A stretch of 64,000 bases of DNA, taken from contig CM022948.1 in the NCBI GenBank assembly GCA_012931725.1, positions 49,936,668 to 50,000,667 on the forward strand, written 5' to 3'. Each line of letters begins with the position of its first letter. The first letter of the stretch is position 1. Below, in pieces: positions 36,325 through 46,693 of this stretch. A model generated the notes under the pieces. It saw only the letters and a program-made list of their open reading frames with translations, was not told where the DNA came from and did no database searches. The DNA comes from Litsea cubeba. Taxonomy: Eukaryota; Streptophyta; Magnoliopsida; Laurales; Lauraceae. The position numbers and the translations under genes are program-made.

Positions 36325-38884
36325 ATTTAAGAATCATTTATATTTGGATTTAATTCCTTTTAAAATTCGTACTCAAATGACTGTTTTTTTTTTTTTTTTT
36401 TGTACTAGGTTTTCGGTGCCACTCCTAATGACATCCAGCATGATGGTTGACTGTATATATTTCAGGTACCTTTGGGTCTAATTATGATATATATTTTGTG
36501 GTATGTTTTGTTGATTTCTTGGTTTTTCAAACTATGACTAGTTGCATTTCAAGCTGGATTGATTTTACTTATGCATTAAGAATGTTTCTGAAATTCCCCT
36601 AGAATTCAATGTGCCTACTGTAATTCAATGTTCTTCCAGTCCCACGCTAATTCATTGTACGAGGCCATGGAATGAAAATGGCCCCTCAATGCTAATTCAT
36701 TGAAAAATAGACTGAGATAGAGGTGTAATCTGTAGACAGATTGGATTGGATTGGATTGGATTGGATATATGTGGGACATATAAATTATTATTATTATAAG
36801 AGCCTTGCCCAATTAGCAATGGGTCAGCTACATAAATTCTGTTTTTCATTTTTATCAGGACTCCAAGATTTGGGTCTGAGTACAGTTTGTAATCTCAGGC
36901 CTACGCCTGACCCAAGCCCAAACTGCATTCATCCTCACATGTGATGTGATGGACCACTCTTAAAAGTAATGTTAGCCGAAACAATCAGATTAACACCTCT
37001 TTAAGGACCCGGAAAACTCATGTCAGGTCTGGGTGTGGATCATAATCATGCCCAGGCCTGACCAAAATCCAACCTGCACTCTTCAAAACACTGTTAGCAG
37101 AAATCAGATTAATTAAAGAATAGCACAGAAAAACAGATTGCGAAGAGGAAAAGGCTAATCAACTGTTGACAGGGCTTTTATTCATTATCCTCACGCCAAC
37201 TTCCCATGTTCCAAGCTTCCCCAGCCAAATCACTTGAGAGAATTATTCAAACAACAACTGATAGTAACATTAAATTAAGAAGGCAATAGAAGATAGTTTA
37301 TTTCATGAATCTTGACATGTAAGACACCTAACATGGTAGGTAAGAAAAGAAGGAATTCTTCTATGCCTTGTGATTTGTGAATGTTTGGTATGAAGCACAC
37401 ATCTTCTTTTGATGCCTTACTATCCAATATTATTTCAAAAAGAGGGGACCCACCCCACATTGGAAAGTGATTCTACAATAGTTGTAAACCCCTATTTTGT
37501 GGGCCATGGAAGAAATCAACAAATCATCTAAAGAATAAAGAAAGAAACTTTAGCGAATTTGCCGTAGAATCCAAAAGGACATTGATTGGTTGTGTGGTTC
37601 CTTTGACATATGACATATGTCCTACTGAAATTCCCCTAGAATTGATGCAGCATCTTGATCCGTCCACTCACCTTCCCCTTTTTTATTTACCCCTCCTGTA
37701 TGGGTTAGTCACATAAATAGTCCCTCCTGTATCGGTAGTTAAATGATCATTAATTCTACTTATATCTTTATATCGTTTGCCTTTTTATTATCTTTTGTTG
37801 TAACTTAATTTGTCTCATTGCGGTGCAGGTCTTTTCTTGGGCTATTGGTGATGATGGCAGTTAGTTGGGTGAAATGGGTGTGGGTGAGGCTGGGTGCAGT
37901 TAAGATGACATAAGTAATGACACAATTAAACCTCATATACTCTGAGGTGGTAGAGATTGAGAGAGAGAAAGGGGGTTTAAGGAGAGGTTTGGGGAGAGTG
38001 TGTGCTTCTTTGATTTGAAGTAACTTTGAGGTCATGGTAATGTGTTTTGATTTTGAATATATGCAATTTTGCAATGTAATTTGTCAAACGTGGGTCCGAT
38101 GAGGAGGAGATGGGTCTTTAGAATCATTTGTCTGGCTATTAATACTGGAGAGCTTTCTCAAATCTCCTTGCTCCAATTCAAGGGTTCCAAGTCCTTTTTA
38201 ATCAGCTATTCTTTCGGTGGTGGCTAGCTTCAAATGATGCTCCCCTTACAATTATTCTTAAAAAACCTAAAGCTATTTGTCAGTCTCTCCATGCTCATAT
38301 TGTTTGTGGCATACCCTCATAGATGATGTTAAATACATATATATGCTTTGGTGTCAGCTTGCATGACATGACTATTACTGTGGATGTAAGTTTATGATTG
38401 TATTACAGATTTTCTTTTCTAGGTTTTTCTTTTTCCTTATTCTGGACAGCCACAGGTATCTGTGCTCAAAACACATTATATGATTGGAACCATGTCTTAT
38501 GCTTTCGAGTGCGTATGGTCATATTTGCATTTGTCACTTAACCAAATTTATGGCTGAAACAAGGATTTTGTCATTTCCCAATACAACATCTACTTTGGTG
38601 ACCCTAATCAGAAATGATCACAAACAGGACGTATGGTCTGTCTCACAAATCACAGAGAATTTTAGTATGCCAGTATCTCCTTCTAAGTTTGGTTTGATAT
38701 CAAACAAGCCCCTTCCCTTCGTGTGTTGAAAGCAAATGAAAGACCAAAACTTCATGGAAAAGGTCTTTCATTGATGATTAGATAAAAGGTCTTTAATAAA
38801 CCTAGCCATCATTCTATTAAATTAGATTGTAATAAAAAGTTCGGTGTTTATCTATGGTCACGTTTATTGTTGCATTCCATTGAT

Positions 38885-38955
38885 GATATATAGCAGCGGT
38901 TGATGCTATCCGCTGCTACAAGATCCACATCTAGCAGCGGTTTTGTAGTAGGAAA
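38885..38955. repeat. Internal CACTA-terminus-like sequence
   Basis: TAGCAGCGGTTGATGCTATCCGCTGCTAC and then TAGCAGCGGTTTTGTAGTA occur here. Read on the minus strand the latter starts TACTACAAAACCGCTGC, close to a CACTACAAAA terminus with GCAGCGG subterminal motifs. It may be a leftover end of a second element nested in the large one. Confidence 0.45.
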
Positions 38956-39810
38956 ATAGGAAAAATCTATGGATGGATCTTCTACTTCAAGGATCTTCTG
39001 AACGGATGTGATTTGAGCTACAACTGCTATCAGGATCTCCTCACAGGTATTCTTTCTCCCTCTTATCTGTTTGTTCTTTTTTATGCTTGCAATATCTATA
39101 GATTATCTTGTATGGATTCCAAACTGATGAGGTGTTTTAGTTTCTCCAAACAGTTAGATTGAGGTCTTTCAAGCTTTTTTAGATGCTATTCTTTGAATTC
39201 TGAACTGATCGAGATATTTTAGGGTTTCAGATCTTCTTTTTTGTTTCTATTTTAATGTCTGATTGTTTAGCTTTGATCTGGAATCGGTGCTTTAGGGTTT
39301 TCAATTTTTTATGCTATAAACGGTTTGGTCCTTAGTACTTATTTGCACAGATATGGAGCACTTTGTGAACCAACACTAGATAGATGGGATAAGAATAACA
39401 TGCTTACAATAACAGGAATAAAGCATTTTATCAATGTTTTGTTTGGCTGGCTACAGCTTACACACATATACTTTGGTTTCTCTCTTTGCTTTCTCTTACT
39501 TTAAGAAATGCTCTGGGAAGCTTGTCGGTATCAGAAGGTGAGCATTGCACTGCAGTATTTGCAACCACACAAATACCATATTCAGTAGGCATGCAAATGT
39601 AGTTCATTCTCCACTATAGAGTGTTTAGAAGTCACCATGGATGCTCCATCAAAAGGGCATATCATTATTCAACTTTAGCCCTTGAATACCCTGAGTCCGT
39701 AAGATGGTGCAACTGCACCCTAGTCAACCATACCTTCTTGTGAACAAAGAACTGTTCACCACCCATTGCAATGAATATACAATAATTAATCAGTTGATGT
39801 GTGTGTATGC

Positions 39811-39811
<1 letters not shown>

Positions 39812-39846
<35 letters not shown>
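39812..39846. repeat. (GA)n microsatellite
   Basis: About seventeen uninterrupted GA units. Confidence 0.9.
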
Positions 39847-39849
<3 letters not shown>

Positions 39850-40140
39850 TCTCTAGGCTTGATCTATCTTACACACACTTCGTGCAACCTTCCTTGTACC
39901 TTCTAATTTTCCAATAAAATGTGTCCTCATTTCTAAGCTTTTTCTAGTAGTTTTAGTGGGAAAAAATGGCTTCTACTGTCTACTTTAAATTCACCTAATC
40001 TCTACCAGGGTTTCATTATATAACTCTTTATACATTTATGGAAATCACCTTTGAATAGTAATGGTCTTCATTATTAGTACTTACTCAAAATTCTGATTCA
40101 TTGGAGAACCCATCGCTTCTAGTTTTAGTTGTCGTTGTAG

Positions 40141-40373
40141 AAAGCAACTATGAAACTGAACCAGTGGAATTTGATCCAATCAATAAGCACAACCCTTTCT
40201 GCCCATGGGTGAATGGGAATGTTGCAGCTGCTGGCTCTAGTTGTAATGGTTCCAGCTCAGGTGCCAGTTCTGTAGCTTTGTGCGGGTGGCAGCTTACATT
40301 GGATGCCTTCCAATCTCTTGGGCATGTTCCTGTGCAAACAATGGAGTCAGAGTCTGCAGCATCCATGTATAAG
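40141..40373 (+). pseudogene. Captured exon of an ILP1/NIPA-type C3HC zinc-finger gene
   Basis: The frame reads YETEPVEFDPINKHNPFCPW, then a Ser/Gly-rich linker, ALCGWQLTLDAFQSLGHVPV and ESESAASMYK. Plant ILP1/NIPA-like nuclear C3HC-domain proteins have this second-half signature (FDP..H..FCPWV, then ALCGWQLTLDA, then ESAAS.YK). The segment is bounded by an acceptor (GTTGTAG at 40,134-40,140) and a donor (AAG|GTCTGG at 40,373), so it is one exon lifted with flanking intron DNA. No neighbouring exons of that gene follow. It cannot make the full protein alone, but could be spliced into a chimeric transcript. The frame is undamaged, suggesting recent capture or selection. Confidence 0.75.
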
Positions 40374-41109
40374 GTCTGGTCGATTATCCAAATGCTTTTC
40401 ACCTTTTCCTTAGGACCTCCTTCAGATAGCTGAATTTAGTTGTTGAAGTTACCTAGGTGTTTTTATTGCATTTGTAAAGGGTGCTTTGGGGCAAATCTGA
40501 ACTGCAATCTAAATAGTTTTTGCAGTTGTTTCTGCCCTGGTTCTTTTGGGACCGGGAAAAAGGGAGATGATACTTTCCAAGGGAAACTTTTTTCTGTGGA
40601 AAATCAGCCACTCAGATTCTTCCCAAGTTTTTGGGCTAAACTCTTAGTTGTATATGTATGCCCCTGATCAATTTATTAAAATGCTTCTTTTGAATAGTGG
40701 GTCCGGCATATATGAAAATTGAGCAGCCTCTCAGGGCCTAAGAGTTCTTGAGTCATGACATAATCAGTTGAGGCAAGACCCAAACCAGTGCAGCCCTCAC
40801 TAACTCTATGCTCTGTATTTATTTACGTGTAAGATAATGCAGGTATAAATGACTGTTCTTTTGGGAAGATTGACAAAATATGCTTTAATTTGTAAAAAAT
40901 ATTAGCCGAAACGTACTTAACAATTGCTTGCTATCTGTAGCAATGCTATTGCTGACTATACCTAATGTGTGGCTTGATGCCAAACTGATAAGCTAAACTG
41001 TGGATGAGATGGGCATTAGGGCCCTTAAATTAGATGTCTGGTGACCCTTTGTTTTTTGCTATGTTAGGCTACTGGTCCAGAAGTGCTATTTCTTGATTGA
41101 GTGTGCTCA

Positions 41110-41264
41110 TTCATTTGAAAGTTTCTGAGAATGTGGTGTTGGATATGTGGAGAGAGCAAGACCAGAGCTGTCGCGAGAGCGATTACAGGGCATACTGGTT
41201 TGGTAGGAATGAGAGAATTCTCGATCGGTTGTTGTTCGATGGATCTTCGATTATCTATCTTCAG
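41110..41264 (+). pseudogene. Possible captured exon of unknown origin
   Basis: An open stretch reads VSENVVLDMWREQDQSCRES and then FGRNERILDRLLFDGSSIIY. It ends at a good donor (CTTCAG|GTTAGT at 41,264). I do not recognise the family. It sits between the zinc-finger and cysteine-synthase pieces inside the CACTA element, which makes capture the likely source. It might be untranslated leader sequence that happens to be open. Confidence 0.25.
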
Positions 41265-41870
41265 GTTAGTAGTCTTCTTTCTCTTTCTCTATTCAAATCG
41301 ATGTTAAAATTGGAATAAAGAAAATGGACATGCTTGGATCTTCAGAAACGAAGTGAAAGCAACTCTGTTTTACACGGGGTGTGGATTACATGGTTAGTTG
41401 GTTTGTGTTCTTTTAGTGACTAACTACAGGTAAAATTGAGTTGGTGGTGAAATGAGTGCATGGTGATTGAGTTTCAAAGATCCAAATGAGGCCAAAAGAA
41501 TGAAATAAATGTTTTGGTGCTATTTTTTTTGTTCCGGGATTTTTTTGGTTGTTCATTTTCATTTAATGTTTATTTCTTGTATGTTTGTGAAGGAATTCTG
41601 GGTTGGAAACCAAGAGTCTCACCTTAAACCAACGTAACCGAAAGAAAACTTGAGCTTGACAAAAAAAATTGGGTCAAGTATGGCACTAATGGAGTTTGGG
41701 TCAGCTCAGGTTGTGTTCTTTTGATAGAACTTGAGATGTCAGATATTCTTTCTTTTTTTTCCCCCCACTCCTTGTTTTTTCCTTTAATGCAACTGTCAAT
41801 GTTTTTTTTAACTGTTATGTATGTCAAAAGCTATAAATTTTTTTTGGAATGTGCTTTTGTGTATATACAG

Positions 41871-42042
41871 TGTTGGCATTGAGAGTGTAGTGAACAATGA
41901 CAAATCATCCCTTGGTGATGTAACAGATAGTGGAAAGTATACTGAATTGCAACAATCAGGTGATGTAACCAAAATCATATTTTTCATATCAACTATTTCA
42001 CAAGAAGGTGCAGGTTGGCTTAAGTCTTTTGTTCACAATCAG
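41871..42042 (+). pseudogene. Possible captured exon of unknown origin
   Basis: It is bounded by an acceptor (GTATATACAG, ending 41,870) and a donor (AATCAG|GTGGGG at 42,042). The open frame reads GIESVVNNDKSSLGDVTDSG, then KYTELQQSGDVTK and ISQEGAGWLKSFVHNQ. Composition is protein-like. No family recognised. It does not match cysteine synthase, so it would come from a third gene. Confidence 0.3.
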
Positions 42043-42147
42043 GTGGGGTTGTAAATCTTCATAATCATCTTTTGTTCCAAATTTTTTATTTTCTTTTACA
42101 ACATCTTTTGTTGCAATTATCAATTATGTTCATGTGAGTATGGTTAT

Positions 42148-42760
42148 GCGGAGTAGGTCTCCACCATATAACTGGCAATGAGGTTGGATTTAAGCCAAAG
42201 ATTTTGGACATGGATGTGTTGGAAGGAGTCCTTGAGGCAAGTAATACTGTTCTTATTTTTAATTTCTTATACTTGTAATACATGCACTGCTCGAACTGCT
42301 GTGATTGTTTTGCACATTATTTAAAACAAACTTTTGAATCCCTATAGCATGTGACAGGTGACCAGTGAGGATGCTGTGAAAATGGCAAGAGAGCTGGCAC
42401 CGAAAGAAGGGCTCTTGGTAATTATCTCTTGTTTTCTCTCTCCTGTTCATCTAAGGGTTATGAATCATTAAAGCATATTCAAGATTTAGGTTATCTAATT
42501 CCATTTCAAGTGGCATTAGAGCATATACAATTCTCATGAGAAAGACTTGGTATCCTGTAAAACATCTTTCACTAAATTGCATCACGTTTTACATAATTTA
42601 GTTATAGTCCACAATAAGTTTTGAGTAAAATTTATTAGACAGTTTTAATTTAATAGCTCCCGAAATCAAAATTGTAACTCATGTCTTGTTGCTATGCAGG
42701 TTTCTTCAGCTTCAGCGTCAATAGAAATTGGTTTATTAATAATGGGTTTGTTTTTGTTTG
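42148..42760 (+). pseudogene. Captured cysteine synthase / cyanoalanine synthase exons
   Basis: Three pieces follow the order of a plant beta-substituted alanine synthase gene (O-acetylserine(thiol)lyase or mitochondrial L-3-cyanoalanine synthase, PLP-dependent). Piece 1 (about 42,148-42,236) reads GLHHITGNEVGFKPKILDMD, then VLEGVLE. Piece 2 (42,358-42,417) reads VTSEDAVKMARELAPKEGLL. Piece 3 (from 42,700) begins VSSASAS, where the family has VGISSGA. The first intron has a GC donor (GAG|GCAAGT) and the next has GT (TTG|GTAATT). All phases fit. The PLP lysine region and the rest of the enzyme are absent, and piece 3 has lost the GISSGA phosphate loop, so no enzyme can result. Retained introns show DNA-level capture, not retroposition. 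Confidence 0.78.
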
Positions 42761-44640
42761 TAAGATCTATCTTTTGTCATCAGAGTTATAATGTGGTGTT
42801 TTCTAGTGGAAAAGGGATTATGTTCACTCTAATTTTAAATCAAGTTGCATTTTGAACAACTTTTGCTTTCTAGATTTTCCTCCCACTTATGGCCTATATA
42901 ATTATGAATTTTATCATATGAAAATTACTTTGCAGCAACTCTATGACCATGACAAGGTCTTCATCCAAAGGAAGCGGACCACATCTAAAAAGAAGAAAAA
43001 AAGGAAAACAAAAACTACCATCTCAAAGTCAAATATGGCTTTACATTTCTTTGATGTAACTCCTAATTTCTTGGGCCATTACTTGTGATGGGGGATACTT
43101 GCATCTCAAGAAAATTTCATCAGTTGATACACTTGAAAGCTATGGCTGCTCCAGTAGATAACAGTACCCCCAGGTTCTCCTCAACTGTTCTTCTGTGCTT
43201 TTTATTCTCTAGAACAGCAACTTCATGTATTTGGATAACTTAAGAATTACCTTTCACAGTTTCTCTGTTCTTTCATATGACAAGTACAAGCAGTCAAGAG
43301 TTGCAGAAAATTAGATTTACAAATAAACTGAGTGGAAGGCGTGGAACCAATGTCTGAAAGATACAAACGTACTACAAGCATGTTGCCTAGTAAGAATTTG
43401 ACTTTCAAAATCCCTCCCACCCACAATTAATAATCTTACCCAACTCAGGTCAGGTAAGGTCAAAGCCAATTGCAGTGCCCAATTTAATATCACTATAATC
43501 ACATACTTATACAGATGAACTGCAGATGAAATGATGCAAGTCCTTCCCATCCACAAGAACATCACTTCTAATGAAATACACACTCAGATCCTCCAGAGCT
43601 GTGCTTGGCAGTAATGACACATTCTATCTACTACAAAAGGCAGTGGTATTAGAGTTCAAAGTGGTAGCAAATGCCCCTATACAGCTCATTACAAATAAAA
43701 TCAGATCTCATCATAAGAGTTCTCATCATAAGAGAGAGAGAGAGGGAGAACAGAAGAATAAATAAAACAAAAGACAGTCACAGCAGCCTGAAAAACAGGA
43801 CACCTAAATAGAAGCAGAAAGATGCCAAGACACTGCAATCTGAAATCAGCAACTATCTGAAAGGGTAACAACCATCATCTTGGAAGTATAGAAAATGTCC
43901 TCCTTAGTTAAGAGATTTAAGTGTGTGTTATATATAGTGGTTGGATGGTGATAGTATTCACCCTAAAAATGAACTTCTACTGAAGAAGTTCCGCGGCGCT
44001 GTTGTGCAGAGAATACTTTCTATTTTCAACATGGCAAGGAGCAAAACATAACACATGTATACAGTCCACAGCTATTGATAGTAACTGGGTGATGATCAGA
44101 TTCACCAGCAATAACATTCCACTGCAGAAGTTCCACATTAGATTGTTGCAATGAGAGTTTTATTTGTAGAAGGCCGAAACACAACCTAAGGGCCCATTTT
44201 AATGTCGAGAAAACAATTGAGAAAAAAGTGTTTGCAGTACAAATTTCAATTGCAAACAGTTTGTAGAATCCAAGGTATGCATGCCTAGAAACTTTTCCGC
44301 ATACATGACAACGGTTTTTTGGAATGTCTCATCCACATGGTTCTCATTCAACATAACTGCAGAAAGAATTCTACAACAATAAAAAAACAATCGGAAACCC
44401 AAATTACATTTCCATCTCCCCAATAAAAAACACAGTCCACACAATTGACTTGATCGATCTCATCATAAGAGTTCAATGGTTCTACTATATCATGGAATGT
44501 GATCATGTCATTGTTATTGTTTGATTATATAAATGATACCAATTAATTGCATTCCGACCGTCCACACAATTGACTTGATCGATCTCCTCATAAGAGTTCA
44601 ATGGTTCTACTATGTCATGGAATCTGTTACAAATGTACTT
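42760..44640. other. No gene recognised; local duplications
   Basis: The 3' end region of the CACTA element. A GTCCACACAATTGACTTGATCGATCT block occurs at 44,435 and again at 44,560, a 125-bp direct duplication. Parts of the same block (CATCATAAGAG) recur near 43,708-43,731. Confidence 0.4.
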
Positions 44641-44969
44641 TTGCTCTTTTGATAAAAATGATTTTTGGTGGCGGAAACAACATACTGCCACTACAAAGTA
44701 CACCATTAGCAGCGGATAAAGCAATAAAGACGTTGGAATAAAGCCAATTTGGGCGGCGGAATATATACATAGTAGCGGCGGATAGAAACCGCCACTATTT
44801 CAATTTTTTTTGCGTCAGCAATATTTCCGCCACAGATACAATTAGCGACAACACATTCCGTGACAAACCTTCTAGCGGACATTATTTCGCTGCAAATACC
44901 TTTAGTGGCAGATTTTTTACATTTAGCGGCGGATTTTATCCGCCGCTAAATGTAATTTTTCTTGTAGTG
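44640..44969. repeat. Right subterminal GCGGCGGA region and terminus
   Basis: At least nine motifs of the GCGGCGGA / TCCGCCGC / GCGGATA type occur here. They end in a short palindrome (TTTAGCGGCGGATTTTATCC and its mirror) and the terminal TTTCTTGTAGTG. Confidence 0.85.
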
Positions 44970-44972
44970 CCA
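44970..44972. other. Target-site duplication CCA, right
   Basis: Partner of 25,212-25,214. Confidence 0.85.
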
Positions 44973-46155
44973 CTTATGGTATAAATCCTAAAAGTATTCA
45001 ATTTCTATATTTTTTAATGCAAACAAACAAGCCCCTAGTGCTGAGATCTATGACACATTTGACAAAAAATTGAACAATTTGACAGTCTTACGGTTGTTTT
45101 GGTCATTTTATACAAAATATACATTCTTCATCCAACCTCCTATCCCAACTATTTTTATACTTTTCTTATATAAGTTTTATACACATCGGCTACTTCACTT
45201 TTCTCATTACTCATACTCACTGTTAAAATCTTGAATACATTTATATATCTCACATTCATGGAAGGGAACTGGGAAGGCTTCTCTTGACAGATGTTTGTGT
45301 GGATTATTTCGAGCAACTCTACAGTTTTAGTAGAACCCTTCTTGCTGGTTTTTAGTGATTTTTTTTCCTTTTAGCCATCCCCACATGTTCGTAAGTCTGT
45401 GAATCCTATGGACTTGAGAATCCCCTCTTTAACTAAACTCTCCATTCTCTCCTTGGATATACATCCTAACTTCTTATTCCATTATGCCGCAGAATTTTCA
45501 TTGACCGAACCATCATACCTAACAAGTAAGGTTTGTTTTACCAAAAGAAAAAAAAAATTAAAGGTTTGTTCTAATGGTGTACCCTAGGATCCATCCTGGG
45601 CATGTGTGTGTTTTTTTTGCTAGGTGGATGTTTTATGTATAATGGGCATTAACGTGAGGACAACAAGTCAACAACCCTTTAGCAGAAGAAAAATATGTAA
45701 TTCCTAGCATTACAAGTTAACTACCACTACCCATCCTTCTACTTACTTACATAGTACTGGAGAGCAAAGTTGATAGAAGAGCTCTGGTTTATGGGATTCA
45801 TAAAGCTTGCAATGTGATGCAATGCATCACCAGCTATGAAAGTATGTGGCAATGGTGAGAAGGCAGTTCTCAAGTGTCTGTCCATAATTTGAACCTGGAT
45901 ATGCTATCTTTCCTGCAAGTGCAGGCTTTCTTTCACTTGTGAATTTCAATTCTCGTGTATGCGAGCTTCGTTTTCCATGTGTGTGGACTTCCTCTTCCGC
46001 GTGTTCTGGCTCTCTCATGGGACCAGCCCCCTTGGCTGGGGTACCAAAAAAATATATACAGCCATGGTGCAGTTTATGATTCTAAAGGGATTCATGATCC
46101 GGATGGGTATTAGAGAAGGTCAATATAAAATTGGCCTGGAGATCCAGGCTCTCTA
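44973..46155. other. No gene recognised
   Basis: AT-rich DNA between the CACTA element and the TRIM. Short frames only. Confidence 0.4.
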
Positions 46156-46693
46156 TGTAACGCCCCACCCCTTACCCATGCATGATATTGTCCGCTTTGG
46201 CCCACTGGCCTCACGGTTTTGTTTCTGATGGGCCTCAACCCATCAAAAGGCCTCATGCTAAGTAAGGGTGTAAGCTCTACATATAATCCCAATCACTTTC
46301 CTCTCTATAGTCGATGTGGGACTCCGGGGCGTCACATTCCACCCCCCTTAAAGGCTGCACGTCCCTGTGCAGTAGCCTGCCAGCCCTCTTGGCCCGCCCA
46401 CATGTAGCCTGCCAGCCCTCTTGGCCCGCCCACATGGAAGCCCGCCCACTTGCACCAGACCACGGCAGGGGACCCACACTCGAACTAGTCAAGAGTCGGC
46501 TCTGATACCATTTGTAACGCCCCACCCCTTACCCATGCATGATATTGTCCGCTTTGGCCCACTGGCCTCACGGTTTTGTTTCTGATGGGCCTCAACCCAT
46601 CAAAAGGCCTCATGCTAAGTAAGGGTGTAAGCTCTACATATAATCCCAATCACTTTCCTCTCTATAGTCGATGTGGGACTCCGGGGCGTCACA
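46156..46693 (-). mobile_element. TRIM retrotransposon with apparently identical LTRs
   Basis: Two 181-bp direct repeats (46,156-46,336 and 46,513-46,693) look identical base for base. They flank a 176-bp interior. The element is bounded by a perfect 5-bp duplication CTCTA (46,151-46,155 and 46,694-46,698). Read on the minus strand, the LTR starts TGTGACGCCCCGG and ends GGGGCGTTACA. It is followed by AATGGTATCAGAGCCGACTC, which contains the TGGTATCAGAGC primer site for initiator methionine tRNA. A purine tract (AAGGGGGGTGGAA) precedes the other LTR. There is no coding capacity. The interior has a 33-bp direct repeat (GTAGCCTGCCAGCCCTCTTG at 46,372 and 46,405). All hallmarks of a terminal-repeat retrotransposon in miniature are present, and identical LTRs imply a recent insertion. 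Confidence 0.93.

Larger units (their letters stand above)
36330..40100. other. 3' part of the CACTA element with no recognised gene
   Basis: AT-rich DNA between the second transposase gene and the captured exons. It contains a poly(T) run (about 36,383-36,400), an (ATTGG)n run (about 36,738-36,765) and a piece that resembles another CACTA end (38,885-38,955). Near 39,000-39,050 a CT-rich stretch ending CACAG|GTATTC looks like an exon border, but no protein match is visible. Confidence 0.4.
25215..44969 (+). mobile_element. Complete 19.8-kb CACTA element carrying host gene fragments
   Basis: The left end reads CACTACAAGAAATTTGAG. The right end, reverse-complemented, reads CACTACAAGAAAAATTAC, giving 12 identical terminal bases. 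Both then continue to TTAGCGGCGGAT after the same distance. The flanks are CCA on each side. Subterminal regions (25,235-25,640 and 44,640-44,960) are dense in GCGGCGGA/TCCGCCGC motifs. Inside, on the plus strand, are a TNP2 gene (28,585-32,303), a Transposase_24 gene (32,454-36,324) and then about 8 kb containing exons of unrelated host genes. Elements of 10-20 kb with captured genes are known among plant CACTAs. Only one visible lesion, a one-base loss in TNP2, separates it from an autonomous structure. Confidence 0.92.

Noticed and set aside
46110..46525. Short frames covering the TRIM
   Set aside because: The element has LTRs, primer site and purine tract and no coding capacity; frames span LTR boundaries.
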